DNA of 64,000 bases from contig CALRPI020000025.1 in assembly GCA_943370025.1 (NCBI GenBank), positions 1-64,000 on the forward strand, given 5' to 3'. The notes under the pieces are model-generated. The model had not been told where the DNA came from. It did not search any database and saw only the letters and a program-made list of their open reading frames with translations. This document shows, one piece after another, positions 51,020-60,202 of the stretch. The position numbers were made by a program, and so were the translations under genes. Each line of letters opens with the position of its first letter. Positions within the stretch are counted from its first letter, which is position 1. Source of the stretch: JAAUUE01 sp943370025. Lineage in GTDB: Bacteria; Cyanobacteriota; Cyanobacteriia; Cyanobacteriales; JAAUUE01.

Positions 51020-54000
51020 TCATGGTGATTTAATTAAGTAAAAACTAGCAATTTGATGAGGAGCAATTTCTGTTATATCTGCTTGACTAATCTCACTATT
51101 ATTTACACTATCGTCTGTTTCTTGGGTCAACTTTTCAGTTAAAACATCAGGTATTGCTACTTCTAAAAGATTGACCGGGTGAGATATAGCTAATCCTAGG
51201 GAATTATCGAGAATTACTCCTGCTCGATCGCCCGCAGTTTCATAACAGCGTAAAATCCATGCAGGAGAAGATGAGGATTGAGATGAGACTTCGGCTAGTT
51301 TCAAGGAACTCATGATTAAATTATTCTTGCCTTGATGATCACGAATACTCAGCCAACTATGACTAGAAGAATAAATATTAGCTGACTTAATATAATTAGC
51401 AGAATTATCTAGATTCTCAACAGGATAATTATTTAATTGGCTAGGGTCACGAGATTTGGTATCTTTTGTTGCTTGATTATTTGTAGCTATTTTAGTTGGA
51501 GATAATCTAGTTGTTAAGGGCAGATTTAGCTCATAACCTCGATGAATAGTTTGTGCCTGTTGATAGTTACCTTGATGGGGATAAAGGGCGTAGGTAAATT
51601 GATGTTGGGTACGATCGCTAGAGCTATCAGGCCACTCAGAACCCCGCAACAAGGTAAGTCGTAACTGATCTGGCTGGGCATCATAGCCATATTTGCAATT
51701 ATTCAGCAGACTCACGCCGTATTCAGAAGTACTTAAATCCGCCCAGCGGAGAGCCGGAACTTCCCATTTAGCTTTTTCCGCTTCAGTCACTGGTTGAGTA
51801 GGGCGAGTGATAGTGCCGTAGGGGATTTCATAGGTAGCAGTGTTGCTGGCGATCGTGATGGGGAAGGCTGCTTTGACCAATACATGGGATTCTTGCCAAT
51901 CTACGGTGGTAACAATTTTCACTAGGGGGGAATGGCGATCAAGAATGTAATCTTGGACAAAAGTAGAGTTTCTGAATTTCCTAACTACCCGAATACTTTG
52001 ACGAATCGTTCCTTTTTCTAGATAGTTAATAGAAATTAATTCTGCCCTAGGTAAAAGATGTTCTGCATAGTTCGGATCGATATTCCAAGCATCCCAATAC
52101 TGTCCTTGATCCAGCCAAAATTGTAGCTGGTTTCCTCCAGCTTCTTGCAGCACTTCTTTGTTGTTTATAATATCAAATACACTGGCTAAATCTCCAGTTG
52201 CTGGATCAACTAATACCTTGAGAAGATCATTCTCTAGTTGCAAGGATTGAGATGGCAAATCTAGTTTTGTCGTGGGATATATGAAGGGCGCAAAGTCTTG
52301 CGCCCCTATAATTGATTGAATATTATTTAATGCTTTGGCAGAAGAGGTTGTTAACCAAAAACGAGTAAAGCCAATACTCGGTATATTTTCGGCGAGGAAT
52401 AACAAGGTATTCGGTTCACTAGTAGATAGTTGGCTAGGAATAGATTGACCGTTGCCATCTACTATTTGCCACGCTTGATTAATACCATGGTTTTCTATAG
52501 AACTATTTGACAGATTATCGGAATTAGTTTTTGCTAGATGATCAATAAAATTATCTGGCAGCACCAAACTAACTACCTCACTTCTTGACCAAGCAAGGGA
52601 GTTGAAAGCAATAATTGACTGGGCATTTTCTTGGGGTGCTGGCGGTGAATAAATCTCTGAGAAAATGGCTTGCCAACTCGCTTCCCAAATTTCTTTTCCT
52701 GTGGTAATTACTGCCTGCCAATCTTGATTAGCCGTAACGAAAACTTCGGAGATGGAAGTGCCGGGAAGAATATCATGGAACTGATTGAATAATACCTTTT
52801 GCCAAGTATTAGTAATTGTCGCTTGGGGATAGGTTTTGCCAGTGGCGAGAGTGGCGATCGCTGCCAATAGTTCTACCTCATAAAGCAACCCTTCACAATA
52901 GCGATTAAAGTATTTTTGATCGGCATGGGTCGTGTAGCAACCTCGGTGAAATTCTAAATACAATTCATCTCGCCAGATCGGAAGTTCTGCTGATTTCTCT
53001 AAGGATTTAATTTGCTCCAATAAATCTATAGCTGTTGTGAATTGTAGTTGGGGAAAAGCCAGATAGTTGCTATTAATCTGATCGGTTTTTTGGGCATTGT
53101 GAAGGTCGCTAAGATTATCAGAAGTTTCCGAATCATTAGAATCCGGGATAAGACTTGGAGATTGTAATTGCCAACGCTTAATAGTTTCCAACATGTCTCT
53201 AGTAGGTCCTCCACCGTGATCTCCTACGCCCATTAACCACAGGTGAGAATCTAAGCCTGTTTTGGTATGCCAATTAGCTCCATAGGTAGCAATTTTTACT
53301 GGCTCTATTCCTTCGCCAATGGGATTAGACATTAGGCTTAAAACTCTACTGCCATCAGCAGATTCCCACCAAAATAAAGGGTAGGGAAATTTGGTTGTAT
53401 CATTCCAATCTAGTTTTTGAGTGACGAAATAATCAATCCCTGCTAATTGCAAAAATTGGGGCAGAGTAGCGCAAAATCCGAAGGTATCCGGTAGCCATGC
53501 TATCTGGGTAGTTTGACCGAATTTTTCTAGGAAATATTGCTGTCCGTAGAGGAGTTGCCGAGCGATCGATTCCCCGCTAATTAAATTCATTTCCGGCTCG
53601 ATCCACATCCCCCCGACTAGTTCCCATTTTCCCTGCTGGATCTGCTGCTGAATGATCTCAAATAAATCAGGACAATTCTGTTCAATCCATGCATACAAAG
53701 CAGGAGTTGAATGGCAAAATATCAATTCAGGAAAATCTGCTTGGAGATGAATTACAGAAGTAAATGTCCGCTGTGCCACTTGCCAAGTTTCGGCTACTTC
53801 CCATAACCATGCCATATCCAAATGGGCATGACCAAGGAGATGAATTTTATGTTGTTGAATTATTTGAGGTAAACCTAATTTATAGGCAGATTGATACCAG
53901 TGAGTCAAACATGAATTAAATTGTTCTGGATTAGATAATAAATCCCAATTTATCTCAGCAGTAATCTCTGCTAGTTGGTGTAGTTGATCGCCAGTTAAAT

Positions 54001-54607
54001 ATTGTTGGTAAACTGCTAGTTGATCGGCGATGAAATTAAGATCAAATAATTGTAAGTTGGGAGAATTTTGAAATATTGGGTAGGGCAATTCATAGATACA
54101 GAGCGATCGCATCAATCCTCCCTGATCATGGCTAGGGCTGACTAATCTGATCAGGATTTCTATCTCATCACCGGGGATAACTTCCTCTCGCAACAAAACC
54201 CTTGCTTGAGCATCAAACAAATCTCCTTCTTGGATCAACTTTCCATCCACAAAAACCTGTGCTGCTTCTGCCCACCAAGTTAAAGCCAGTCTTAGGGATA
54301 ATCCAGTCAAAGGATAATGCTGGAGATCAGCAGGAATCATCAACTTTTGCCGGAACCATCGCACCTGAGAGCCTTTTGCCCAAAGGATTTTTTTCTGATC
54401 GCCAGCATCGACTGTAGGTGTGAGCCAAGGGAAAGAGTATAATTGGTTTAGCTGACTAGCAGGAATATCTGTATCGCAAATTTGCCAATTTCCCAGAACG
54501 TCCACTTGGGTGCAGGCGCGGAATCTAGCGATCTCCTCTCCTACTAGATGATGTGCAGTTTGATTATTTACGGCTTCGCTATTGAAGACTTCACCACTTT
54601 GTTCCAA
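51020..54607 (-). CDS. GH38 alpha-mannosidase
   Basis: This enzyme of about 1195 residues has the GH38 zinc and catalytic residues in LLGHAHLDMAWLWE and a nucleophile Asp in AWLPDTFGFCATLPQ, with GGMWIEPEMNLISGES and WMGVGDHGGGPTRDM-like segments following. It hydrolyses alpha-mannosyl linkages, probably in polysaccharide turnover; there is no signal peptide, so it acts in the cytoplasm. The start is unclear: TTG at 54607 has an AGGGGG site, while TTG at 54670 would overlap the divergent gene. A Ser/Asn-rich insertion lies near 1090-1120. Confidence 0.88.
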   Translation of the reverse strand: MEQSGEVFNSEAVNNQTAHHLVGEEIARFRACTQVDVLGNWQICDTDIPASQLNQLYSFPWLTPTVDAGDQKKILWAKGSQVRWFRQKLMIPADLQHYPLTGLSLRLALTWWAEAAQVFVDGKLIQEGDLFDAQARVLLREEVIPGDEIEILIRLVSPSHDQGGLMRSLCIYELPYPIFQNSPNLQLFDLNFIADQLAVYQQYLTGDQLHQLAEITAEINWDLLSNPEQFNSCLTHWYQSAYKLGLPQIIQQHKIHLLGHAHLDMAWLWEVAETWQVAQRTFTSVIHLQADFPELIFCHSTPALYAWIEQNCPDLFEIIQQQIQQGKWELVGGMWIEPEMNLISGESIARQLLYGQQYFLEKFGQTTQIAWLPDTFGFCATLPQFLQLAGIDYFVTQKLDWNDTTKFPYPLFWWESADGSRVLSLMSNPIGEGIEPVKIATYGANWHTKTGLDSHLWLMGVGDHGGGPTRDMLETIKRWQLQSPSLIPDSNDSETSDNLSDLHNAQKTDQINSNYLAFPQLQFTTAIDLLEQIKSLEKSAELPIWRDELYLEFHRGCYTTHADQKYFNRYCEGLLYEVELLAAIATLATGKTYPQATITNTWQKVLFNQFHDILPGTSISEVFVTANQDWQAVITTGKEIWEASWQAIFSEIYSPPAPQENAQSIIAFNSLAWSRSEVVSLVLPDNFIDHLAKTNSDNLSNSSIENHGINQAWQIVDGNGQSIPSQLSTSEPNTLLFLAENIPSIGFTRFWLTTSSAKALNNIQSIIGAQDFAPFIYPTTKLDLPSQSLQLENDLLKVLVDPATGDLASVFDIINNKEVLQEAGGNQLQFWLDQGQYWDAWNIDPNYAEHLLPRAELISINYLEKGTIRQSIRVVRKFRNSTFVQDYILDRHSPLVKIVTTVDWQESHVLVKAAFPITIASNTATYEIPYGTITRPTQPVTEAEKAKWEVPALRWADLSTSEYGVSLLNNCKYGYDAQPDQLRLTLLRGSEWPDSSSDRTQHQFTYALYPHQGNYQQAQTIHRGYELNLPLTTRLSPTKIATNNQATKDTKSRDPSQLNNYPVENLDNSANYIKSANIYSSSHSWLSIRDHQGKNNLIMSSLKLAEVSSQSSSSPAWILRCYETAGDRAGVILDNSLGLAISHPVNLLEVAIPDVLTEKLTQETDDSVNNSEISQADITEIAPHQIASFYLIKSP

Positions 54608-54617
54608 GGTTCCCCCT

Positions 54618-56639
54618 ATGTCTGAATTTATCCCTGAATCTAGTCCTGAATCTGGTACTGAATCTGGCAATGTATCTAGTTCTGGTGTTTATAAAAGTAA
54701 GTTATTTAACTTCCTAAACCGGCGATCGCAAGAACTGATGCATCAGTCTAAAACAGTGTTGCGTCATTTGCAAGTAGCAACTATTTGGGGTGTGCAAATC
54801 GCCCTTTATCCAGTTTATTTATTAATTCAAACTGGCAGGAATTTTGCTTGGCAGCTACAGGCATCTGCTGCGAGGAGGGAATCAAGAACCATTGGTAATC
54901 AAGTAGATAATCAGCCAATTTTACCATCATCAGATCAACCAATCACTCAAGTTTTAGAACTAGTCAAAGAATTTCTTCCGGAAGGATTTTTTCAAGTCCC
55001 AATACTAGAAACATCTCATTTTGGCAATAATAATCTTTCTATTTATTCAGACTATCAATTATCTACCCAAATAGAGCAAGATACTAGTCTGACTCTAATT
55101 AATAATACTTCCCCTCACTCCCTTCGACAATCTCATGACAACACCCAGCCCCTTTCCCAAGGAGAAATAGAAAAGCACGGTGATAATTTATCTACTATCT
55201 TGTCAAGGGGTGAAGATGGATTAGCTCAGGTGGGTTTATACGTTCAAGGAATAGCTAATTTATTGACATCTCGAAAGTTGGTTTTAGTCGGAAATAATAA
55301 TCAAATCTTGGATATTATGACCCCAGAGCAGCAACAAAAACTAGCCAAGAAAATTATTTGGGAAATAGCAGGCTATGGGTACGATCGTCACCGCTTCTTT
55401 CAAGCTCAAAACCAATCCCAAAGAACCTTCTCTCCACCATTACCCAACCCCCAAAGTCCCCAGACTTTATTGCCAGCTAAGTGGTTTTGGAAATTAATGG
55501 CATGGGTACAAAGGGGGGAGGTGGCGATGGCTGCCAATCTTTTTCAAGAATCTAGTTTAGCTCTAGTGGCTCCGTCAATTAATTCATCCAGTGCATCAAT
55601 TAATTCCTTAGACAATTCATCAACTAATCTCCTAAAAATATTCTCGGCAATTGATTTCTCCTCCCTGCCTATCTCCTCAGCAACCCTGCAAATTGTTGAT
55701 CAACAGGTTTATGAAATTGAAATCAAACAGATTACTCCTGCTTCTCAATGGCTAACCCATCTAGGAGAAAAGTTATTGCCTTTGGTGGTTGCTCCCCAGC
55801 AGGTGTTATCTAGATATAAACATCAAGGAATTGATCAAGGAATTACTAATGGGATAGGGGATAGCCTAGAAAATAATCCAGCAAATAGTAGAGAAAATAT
55901 TTGGGCATTGATTCAGGGAGCGATCGCTTACTTTTTTGGACAGAAATCTCCTGAAGAAATCTCTGCTAATTTTTCTCCTAACCAGAGCCACGATCAAGGT
56001 AATTACGAAGGTAATTATGCTTTAGATAGTGCCACTCCTCATGCTTTCTATCCCGGCATAAATTTATTCCCAACTTATCAAGAACTACCCTTCTCCGAAG
56101 ATGATTGGTTAACATCAGAAGATTTATTTAAAGTTGTTGAATCTCAGGAATCAAATAACTATGAAGATCAGGATATGCTCGATCTTCCTTCTACCTTAGA
56201 AACTAAACTTCTCTCCGCAACTAATCATCCTTCCTTAGCACAGGTCATGGCTCAGAAAAAGAAGAAACCTAGATCACCATCTCAAGCCCCTCTAGCAAAG
56301 AAAAATACCCCAAGTAATACCTCAAAAAATATCACAAAAAAAAGCGCAGGGACTAATCCCCGCGCGATCGCCAATAAATCTTCTGCCCCTAAACCAGCTA
56401 AATCAGCCAAACCTATTGCCAAGTACAGGGATGTAGAATACGGCATTTCTAATTCTTGCGATATCTCTTCCGACTTAGATAACAATAGCGGTGATTGGAT
56501 AGAAACCGAAGTCACTTCTAGAGGCTACGTTAAACATCCTTTGCAGAAATGTTTGGAAATTCTTGATGACCTAACTCTTTGGATTGAAGAATTTTTGGGC
56601 AGAATTTGGCAAGCAATTAAAAAAATTGTCAAGGCTTAA
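54618..56639 (+). CDS. Cyanobacterial protein of unknown function, 673 residues
   Basis: The ATG at 54618 has an AAGG site eight bases upstream and is preferred to a TTG at 54582. After a tetrapeptide-repeat start (PESS, PESG, TESG) a segment VATIWGVQIALYPVYLLIQT looks membrane-associated. The middle is rich in Asn and Ser, and the C-terminus has a conserved-looking block from RDVEYGISNSCD to FLGRIWQAIKKIVKA. The gene is divergent from the mannosidase and convergent with the beta-helix gene, overlapping that gene's end by four bases. No function is known to me. Confidence 0.7.
   Translation: MSEFIPESSPESGTESGNVSSSGVYKSKLFNFLNRRSQELMHQSKTVLRHLQVATIWGVQIALYPVYLLIQTGRNFAWQLQASAARRESRTIGNQVDNQPILPSSDQPITQVLELVKEFLPEGFFQVPILETSHFGNNNLSIYSDYQLSTQIEQDTSLTLINNTSPHSLRQSHDNTQPLSQGEIEKHGDNLSTILSRGEDGLAQVGLYVQGIANLLTSRKLVLVGNNNQILDIMTPEQQQKLAKKIIWEIAGYGYDRHRFFQAQNQSQRTFSPPLPNPQSPQTLLPAKWFWKLMAWVQRGEVAMAANLFQESSLALVAPSINSSSASINSLDNSSTNLLKIFSAIDFSSLPISSATLQIVDQQVYEIEIKQITPASQWLTHLGEKLLPLVVAPQQVLSRYKHQGIDQGITNGIGDSLENNPANSRENIWALIQGAIAYFFGQKSPEEISANFSPNQSHDQGNYEGNYALDSATPHAFYPGINLFPTYQELPFSEDDWLTSEDLFKVVESQESNNYEDQDMLDLPSTLETKLLSATNHPSLAQVMAQKKKKPRSPSQAPLAKKNTPSNTSKNITKKSAGTNPRAIANKSSAPKPAKSAKPIAKYRDVEYGISNSCDISSDLDNNSGDWIETEVTSRGYVKHPLQKCLEILDDLTLWIEEFLGRIWQAIKKIVKA
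54633..54680. repeat. 12-bp tandem repeat, four units, at the divergent gene starts
   Basis: Units CCTGAATCTAGT, CCTGAATCTGGT, ACTGAATCTGGC and AATGTATCTAGT lie end to end. On the plus strand they encode a tetrapeptide repeat of the unknown gene. Confidence 0.8.
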
Positions 56640-58108
56640 AGTTCAAATGCCCCAATATCACAAATACCGCCACGAGGTCTAGCTACACCCCTTTGGTCAA
56701 TGGTGCTACAGGTGACAGTATTGCCTCTATTTACTGCTGGACTACTGGGTTGGAGAGCGATCGTTCTAGTTAAACCACCGTTATTAAAGAAAGCTCCTAA
56801 CAGAGGATCGGCAATCTGAATTCCAGTGGCACAATTGCTATCATTAACATCTGGACTACGTTGGGGAAATTCAATATTATTGCCGCCATTAGTCATCAAG
56901 CTAGAGCAATTATTCCGCACACCAAAGGAATTTCCTGCTCGATTGTTGGCAATAATTGTATTGCTTAAGGTAACTGAATTACCGCCGATGATTGCCCCAT
57001 TAAAAGAACTGGCAAAATTATTAACGATCGTATTATTGTTAATAGTAACTAGACTATTGTTTAATACAGCAATTCCGCCTCCTTGACCACCATTGACATC
57101 TGGATTCACAGCTTGGTTATTCGCGATCGTATTATTGGTTAAGTTGGCATTAATCCCTGTACCTAACCATAATCCTGCCCCTAAACCACTAGCTTTGTTG
57201 CTGGAAAAAGTATTCTGGCGAATATTGGCGATCGTGCTACTACCAGCGCCGAGGACAAATATCCCGCCTCCAGAACCTCCTTGAGTGCCACTAGCAGTAT
57301 TTCTGGCTACAGTGTTTTGGTTGAAAACTAATTTATCAGTGCCGTAGAGTTGGATAAACATGCCACCGCCATGATTTGCTGAGATATTATTGCTCATCCG
57401 GCTGCGGCGAATCACAATCTTGCCGCTGCTATTCAGAGCACCATCCACATAAATAGCCGCCCCGCCCCCAGAAGGAGCTGGACGAGTGGAACTATTGCCC
57501 ACAAATACACTATCGGTAACTTTGAGATTACTCAAAAGATTATTAATTGCCCCTCCATTACTAGCTCGATTTCCCGTGAAGCGACTACTACTAACCCGCA
57601 CCGTACTTTCGCTCTTAGTATAAATTGCTCCACCCCCATCAAATTCTCCTCCTTGGGTAGAAACATTATTAGTGAAAGTGCAATTCTCCACGGTTAAAGT
57701 GCCTCGGAAACCATTGAAAACTCCGCCTCCTTGTTCAGTGGTAAAACCATTGGCGATCGTTAAATTTCTCAAGGTGAGTTGAATCCCATTGTCAGCAGTT
57801 CTAATCACTCGATTAGTCCCGCCACCACTGAGAGTAATCAGGTTGCTACCGCCATCAATAATCGTATTGGCACTAATGATTTTTTCGGCAACTCGAATCG
57901 TCACCGGGCTAGTTCCACAATTAAAAGTCACGATCCCCCCACCAGCCAAAGCCTGATTCAGGGCTGCTTCGGTGCAACTAGCGGCGATGCCACTGCCCAC
58001 AACTCCTCCAGCTTGGGCAGGATGGGCAAGGGCGATCGCCAAACCCAACCCCAAACTAGCCGCCATCCCATAAAGCCATCTTCTGCCAGTCTTAAAAAAA
58101 TTCCACAT
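56636..58108 (-). CDS. Secreted right-handed beta-helix protein
   Basis: The 490-residue protein has an N-terminal signal (to about 33, HPAQAGG) and a series of ~22-residue turns with N-rich rungs such as TIANGFTTEQGGG, CTFTNNVS, FTGNRASNGG, VARNTASG and TIANNQAVN. This is the parallel beta-helix/polymorphic outer-membrane-like repeat fold. The C-terminus RGGICDIGAFEL is the closing segment typical of this family (choice-of-anchor Q). It is probably exported to the cell surface. The substrate or ligand is unknown. Confidence 0.85.
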   Translation of the reverse strand: MWNFFKTGRRWLYGMAASLGLGLAIALAHPAQAGGVVGSGIAASCTEAALNQALAGGGIVTFNCGTSPVTIRVAEKIISANTIIDGGSNLITLSGGGTNRVIRTADNGIQLTLRNLTIANGFTTEQGGGVFNGFRGTLTVENCTFTNNVSTQGGEFDGGGAIYTKSESTVRVSSSRFTGNRASNGGAINNLLSNLKVTDSVFVGNSSTRPAPSGGGAAIYVDGALNSSGKIVIRRSRMSNNISANHGGGMFIQLYGTDKLVFNQNTVARNTASGTQGGSGGGIFVLGAGSSTIANIRQNTFSSNKASGLGAGLWLGTGINANLTNNTIANNQAVNPDVNGGQGGGIAVLNNSLVTINNNTIVNNFASSFNGAIIGGNSVTLSNTIIANNRAGNSFGVRNNCSSLMTNGGNNIEFPQRSPDVNDSNCATGIQIADPLLGAFFNNGGLTRTIALQPSSPAVNRGNTVTCSTIDQRGVARPRGGICDIGAFEL

Positions 58109-58131
58109 ACTTTACTCCTCAACAAAAATTC

Positions 58132-58234
58132 TTTAGCAGGACTTACGCGTTTAGACGTTTTTGCAGGCGCAAAGCGCCTGCAAAAACGTCTAAGCTCCTA
58201 GATAATTCGTTCATAGTGCGTAAGTCCTATTTAG
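58132..58234. repeat. Family E hairpin element with 5-bp target duplication, copy 1
   Basis: The 93-bp element (58137-58229) has ends CAGGACTTACGCG and GTGCGTAAGTCCTA and a perfect hairpin with arms TAGACGTTTTTGCAGGCGC and GCGCCTGCAAAAACGTCTA. TTTAG flanks both sides (58132-58136 and 58230-58234). It sits exactly at the stop of the DUF433 gene remnant. Confidence 0.9.
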
Positions 58235-58526
58235 TAGGCAGCAGCATAACTAAGGCAAGCAAGAATATCCTCTTCAGTTAAATAGGGAAAATCTTCTAGA
58301 ATCTCTGGGTGAGACATTCCTACTGCAAGATATTCTAGAATATCGTACACAGTCAGGACTTACGCATTTAGAGGTTTTTGCGGGGGCTTCGCCCCCGCAA
58401 AAACCTCTAAAAACCCAAATGATTTGTTGGCAGTGCTTAAGTCCTAACAGTAATTCTCATTCCTCGAATACAGGGCTTGCCACCACGTTTGCTTGGCTCA
58501 ATCGTAATTAGATTGACATAATGCAT
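58231..58526 (-). pseudogene. DUF433-family antitoxin gene split by a 93-bp element
   Basis: On the minus strand an ATG at 58526 starts a DUF433 protein (SKRGGKPCIRGMRITV), which is then interrupted by a family E element (58354-58446) flanked by ACAGT. After the element the frame resumes with DILEYLAVGMSHPEILEDFP and ends in YAAAY and a TAA at 58231-58233. Removing the 93 bp plus one 5-bp copy leaves 198 bp, exactly 66 codons. DUF433 proteins are VapB-like antitoxins, usually beside a DUF5615 PIN toxin; none is present here. Confidence 0.88.
58349..58451. repeat. Family E hairpin element with 5-bp target duplication, copy 2
   Basis: The 93-bp element (58354-58446) has ends CAGGACTTACGCA and GTGCTTAAGTCCTA, and a hairpin with arms AGAGGTTTTTGCGGGGGC and GCCCCCGCAAAAACCTCT. 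ACAGT is duplicated at both flanks (58349-58353 and 58447-58451). It interrupts the DUF433 gene. Confidence 0.93.
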
Positions 58527-58625
58527 TGATTTTCACCTTCTACAGTCAATTTTACTGACGCTAGAAAACTCCAAATTTGTGGTTGAGGATTGGCATCTTA
58601 ACCAAAGAGAGTGTTAGCCTAGATA

Positions 58626-58796
58626 TATAGCAATCTTAGAGGATTTCTCTCGCCAAAGACGAGAGAGCTTTAGAGACTATTTATAAAGTCTGATTTTGCG
58701 CCCCCGGAGGGGGCGCAAAATCAGACCTTCTAGACACTTTGTAAATGACCTCTTACCAAAAACCTATTGATCTAGTGCAGGATTTGAGATTGCTAG
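58626..58796. repeat. Family D element nested in a family A element, with TTA duplication
   Basis: The A ends are TATAGCAATCTTAGAG and GATTTGAGATTGCTAG. The D element at 58673-58752 (80 bp; ends GAGACTATTTATAAAG and AAATGACCTC; perfect core TCTGATTTTGCGCCCCC) is flanked by TTA at 58670-58672 and 58753-58755. Deleting D plus one TTA restores a normal-length A element. Confidence 0.88.
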
Positions 58797-58876
58797 ATTA
58801 ATCCTAAAGTTAAAGAGTTTAGGAAATTTCAGTAAATAATTTACTGAGCATTAATTTTATAGATAAATTTTAGGCT

Positions 58877-59986
58877 ATGGACAAGGTTGTTGTTGGGCTT
58901 TCCGGCGGAGTAGATAGTTCCACTGCTGCGGCTGTTCTCCATGATCAAGGCTATGGAGTGGTGGGAGTAACTCTGTGGTTGATGAAGGGGAAAGGACAGT
59001 GCTGTTCTGAGGGGATGGTTGATGCGGCTCAACTTTGTGAACAGCTTGGCGTTCCCCACCATATTGTCGATAGCCGGGAGCTTTTCCAAAAATATATTGT
59101 GGATTATCTAGTAGAAGGCTATGCGGCGGGGATTACCCCCCTGCCCTGCTCCAACTGCAACAAAATGGTCAAATTTGCCCCCATGCTCGCCTATGCCCAA
59201 GAGGAATTGGGGATAGACAAGATTGCCACAGGACATTATGCCAGAATTACCCAAGACCCAGCTACCGGACGTTACCAATTGCGGCGAGCGATCGATTTAT
59301 CCAAAGATCAGTCCTATTTTCTTTATGACTTAGAACCCCAAATTCTTGCCTCTGTTATGTTTCCCTTGGGAGAAACTCCCAAGACTGAAACTAGAAGAAT
59401 TGCCGCCGAGTTTGGTTTACGCACTGCCGATAAGCCAGAGAGTCAGGATCTTTGCTTGGTGGAGGCTCATGGCTCCATGCAAACTTTTTTGGATAAATAT
59501 ATTTCCACTAGGACTGGGGATATTGTCGATCGCACTGGCAAAGTCCTCGGTCAACACCAAGGAGTGCATCATTACACCATTGGACAACGCAAGGGTTTAG
59601 GTATTGCTGCCCCAGAACCTTTGTACGTGATTGCCTTGGATGCGTTGAATAATCGGGTGATTGTGGGCGATCGCGCGTCTGGGGGACAGGCAGAATGTAC
59701 GGTGTCTCGCCTCAATTGGCTGGCGATCGATCCTCCAAGCATTCCCCTGCAAGCCGAAGTCCAAGTCCGTTACCGCTCCGAAGCTGTGCCAGTATCGATC
59801 GTGCCTCTAGGAGATAATCAAGTCAAACTGATCTTTGCCGAACCCCAATTTGGGATCACACCGGGACAGGCAGCAGTCTTCTACCAAGGTGATCTAGTTT
59901 TAGGCGGCGGAATTATCGATCGCTACACTCTGCCAGATCTGACAAGCATTGAGTCGGGTAGCAGAGTGGAGCAGGGTGAGAAATAA
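58877..59986 (+). CDS. mnmA: tRNA-specific 2-thiouridylase MnmA
   Basis: The 369-residue protein has a PP-loop GLSGGVDSSTAAAVL at residues 8-22, a catalytic Cys pair in PLPCSNCNK and SQDLCLV, and a GQRKGLGIA segment before the C-terminal beta-barrels. It adds sulfur at U34 of tRNA for Lys, Glu and Gln using ATP. It is free-standing, flanked by repeats on both sides. Confidence 0.95.
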   Translation: MDKVVVGLSGGVDSSTAAAVLHDQGYGVVGVTLWLMKGKGQCCSEGMVDAAQLCEQLGVPHHIVDSRELFQKYIVDYLVEGYAAGITPLPCSNCNKMVKFAPMLAYAQEELGIDKIATGHYARITQDPATGRYQLRRAIDLSKDQSYFLYDLEPQILASVMFPLGETPKTETRRIAAEFGLRTADKPESQDLCLVEAHGSMQTFLDKYISTRTGDIVDRTGKVLGQHQGVHHYTIGQRKGLGIAAPEPLYVIALDALNNRVIVGDRASGGQAECTVSRLNWLAIDPPSIPLQAEVQVRYRSEAVPVSIVPLGDNQVKLIFAEPQFGITPGQAAVFYQGDLVLGGGIIDRYTLPDLTSIESGSRVEQGEK

Positions 59987-59989
59987 AAA

Positions 59990-60042
59990 AAGCCATAGAA
60001 AAAATCTAGGGCTAATACCAGGGTGCATCTACCACTAATTAC
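59990..60042. repeat. Family G repeat, copy 1
   Basis: An AAAAAAAGCCATAGAAAA...CTAGGGCTAA hairpin is followed by CCAGGGTGCATCTACCACTA and ATTAC. The same block recurs at 61425-61482. It lies just after mnmA and could end its transcript. Confidence 0.75.
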
Positions 60043-60047
60043 AGCCA

Positions 60048-60080
60048 TTAATTTTTTACCCTGAAAGGGTAAAAAATTAA
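60048..60080. terminator. Perfect 14-bp AT-rich hairpin
   Basis: TTAATTTTTTACCC and GGGTAAAAAATTAA flank TGAAA, between the convergent mnmA and dioxygenase genes. Runs of T in either direction suit a bidirectional terminator. Confidence 0.7.
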
Positions 60081-60094
60081 ATTTTAAATTAATT

Positions 60095-60193
60095 TGAGAG
60101 GTCATTTATTAAAGTGGCTAGAAAGTCTGATGTTGTGCCCCCAGCAGGGAACGCAACATCAGATTTTATAAATCCCCTATAAATGTCCCCTGA
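60095..60193. repeat. Family D hairpin element with TGA duplication
   Basis: The 93-bp copy (60098-60190) starts GAGGTCATTTATTAAAG and ends TAAATGTCCCC, with core arms TCTGATGTTG and CAACATCAGA. TGA flanks both sides. Confidence 0.7.
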
Positions 60194-60202
60194 TATTGCC
60201 AA

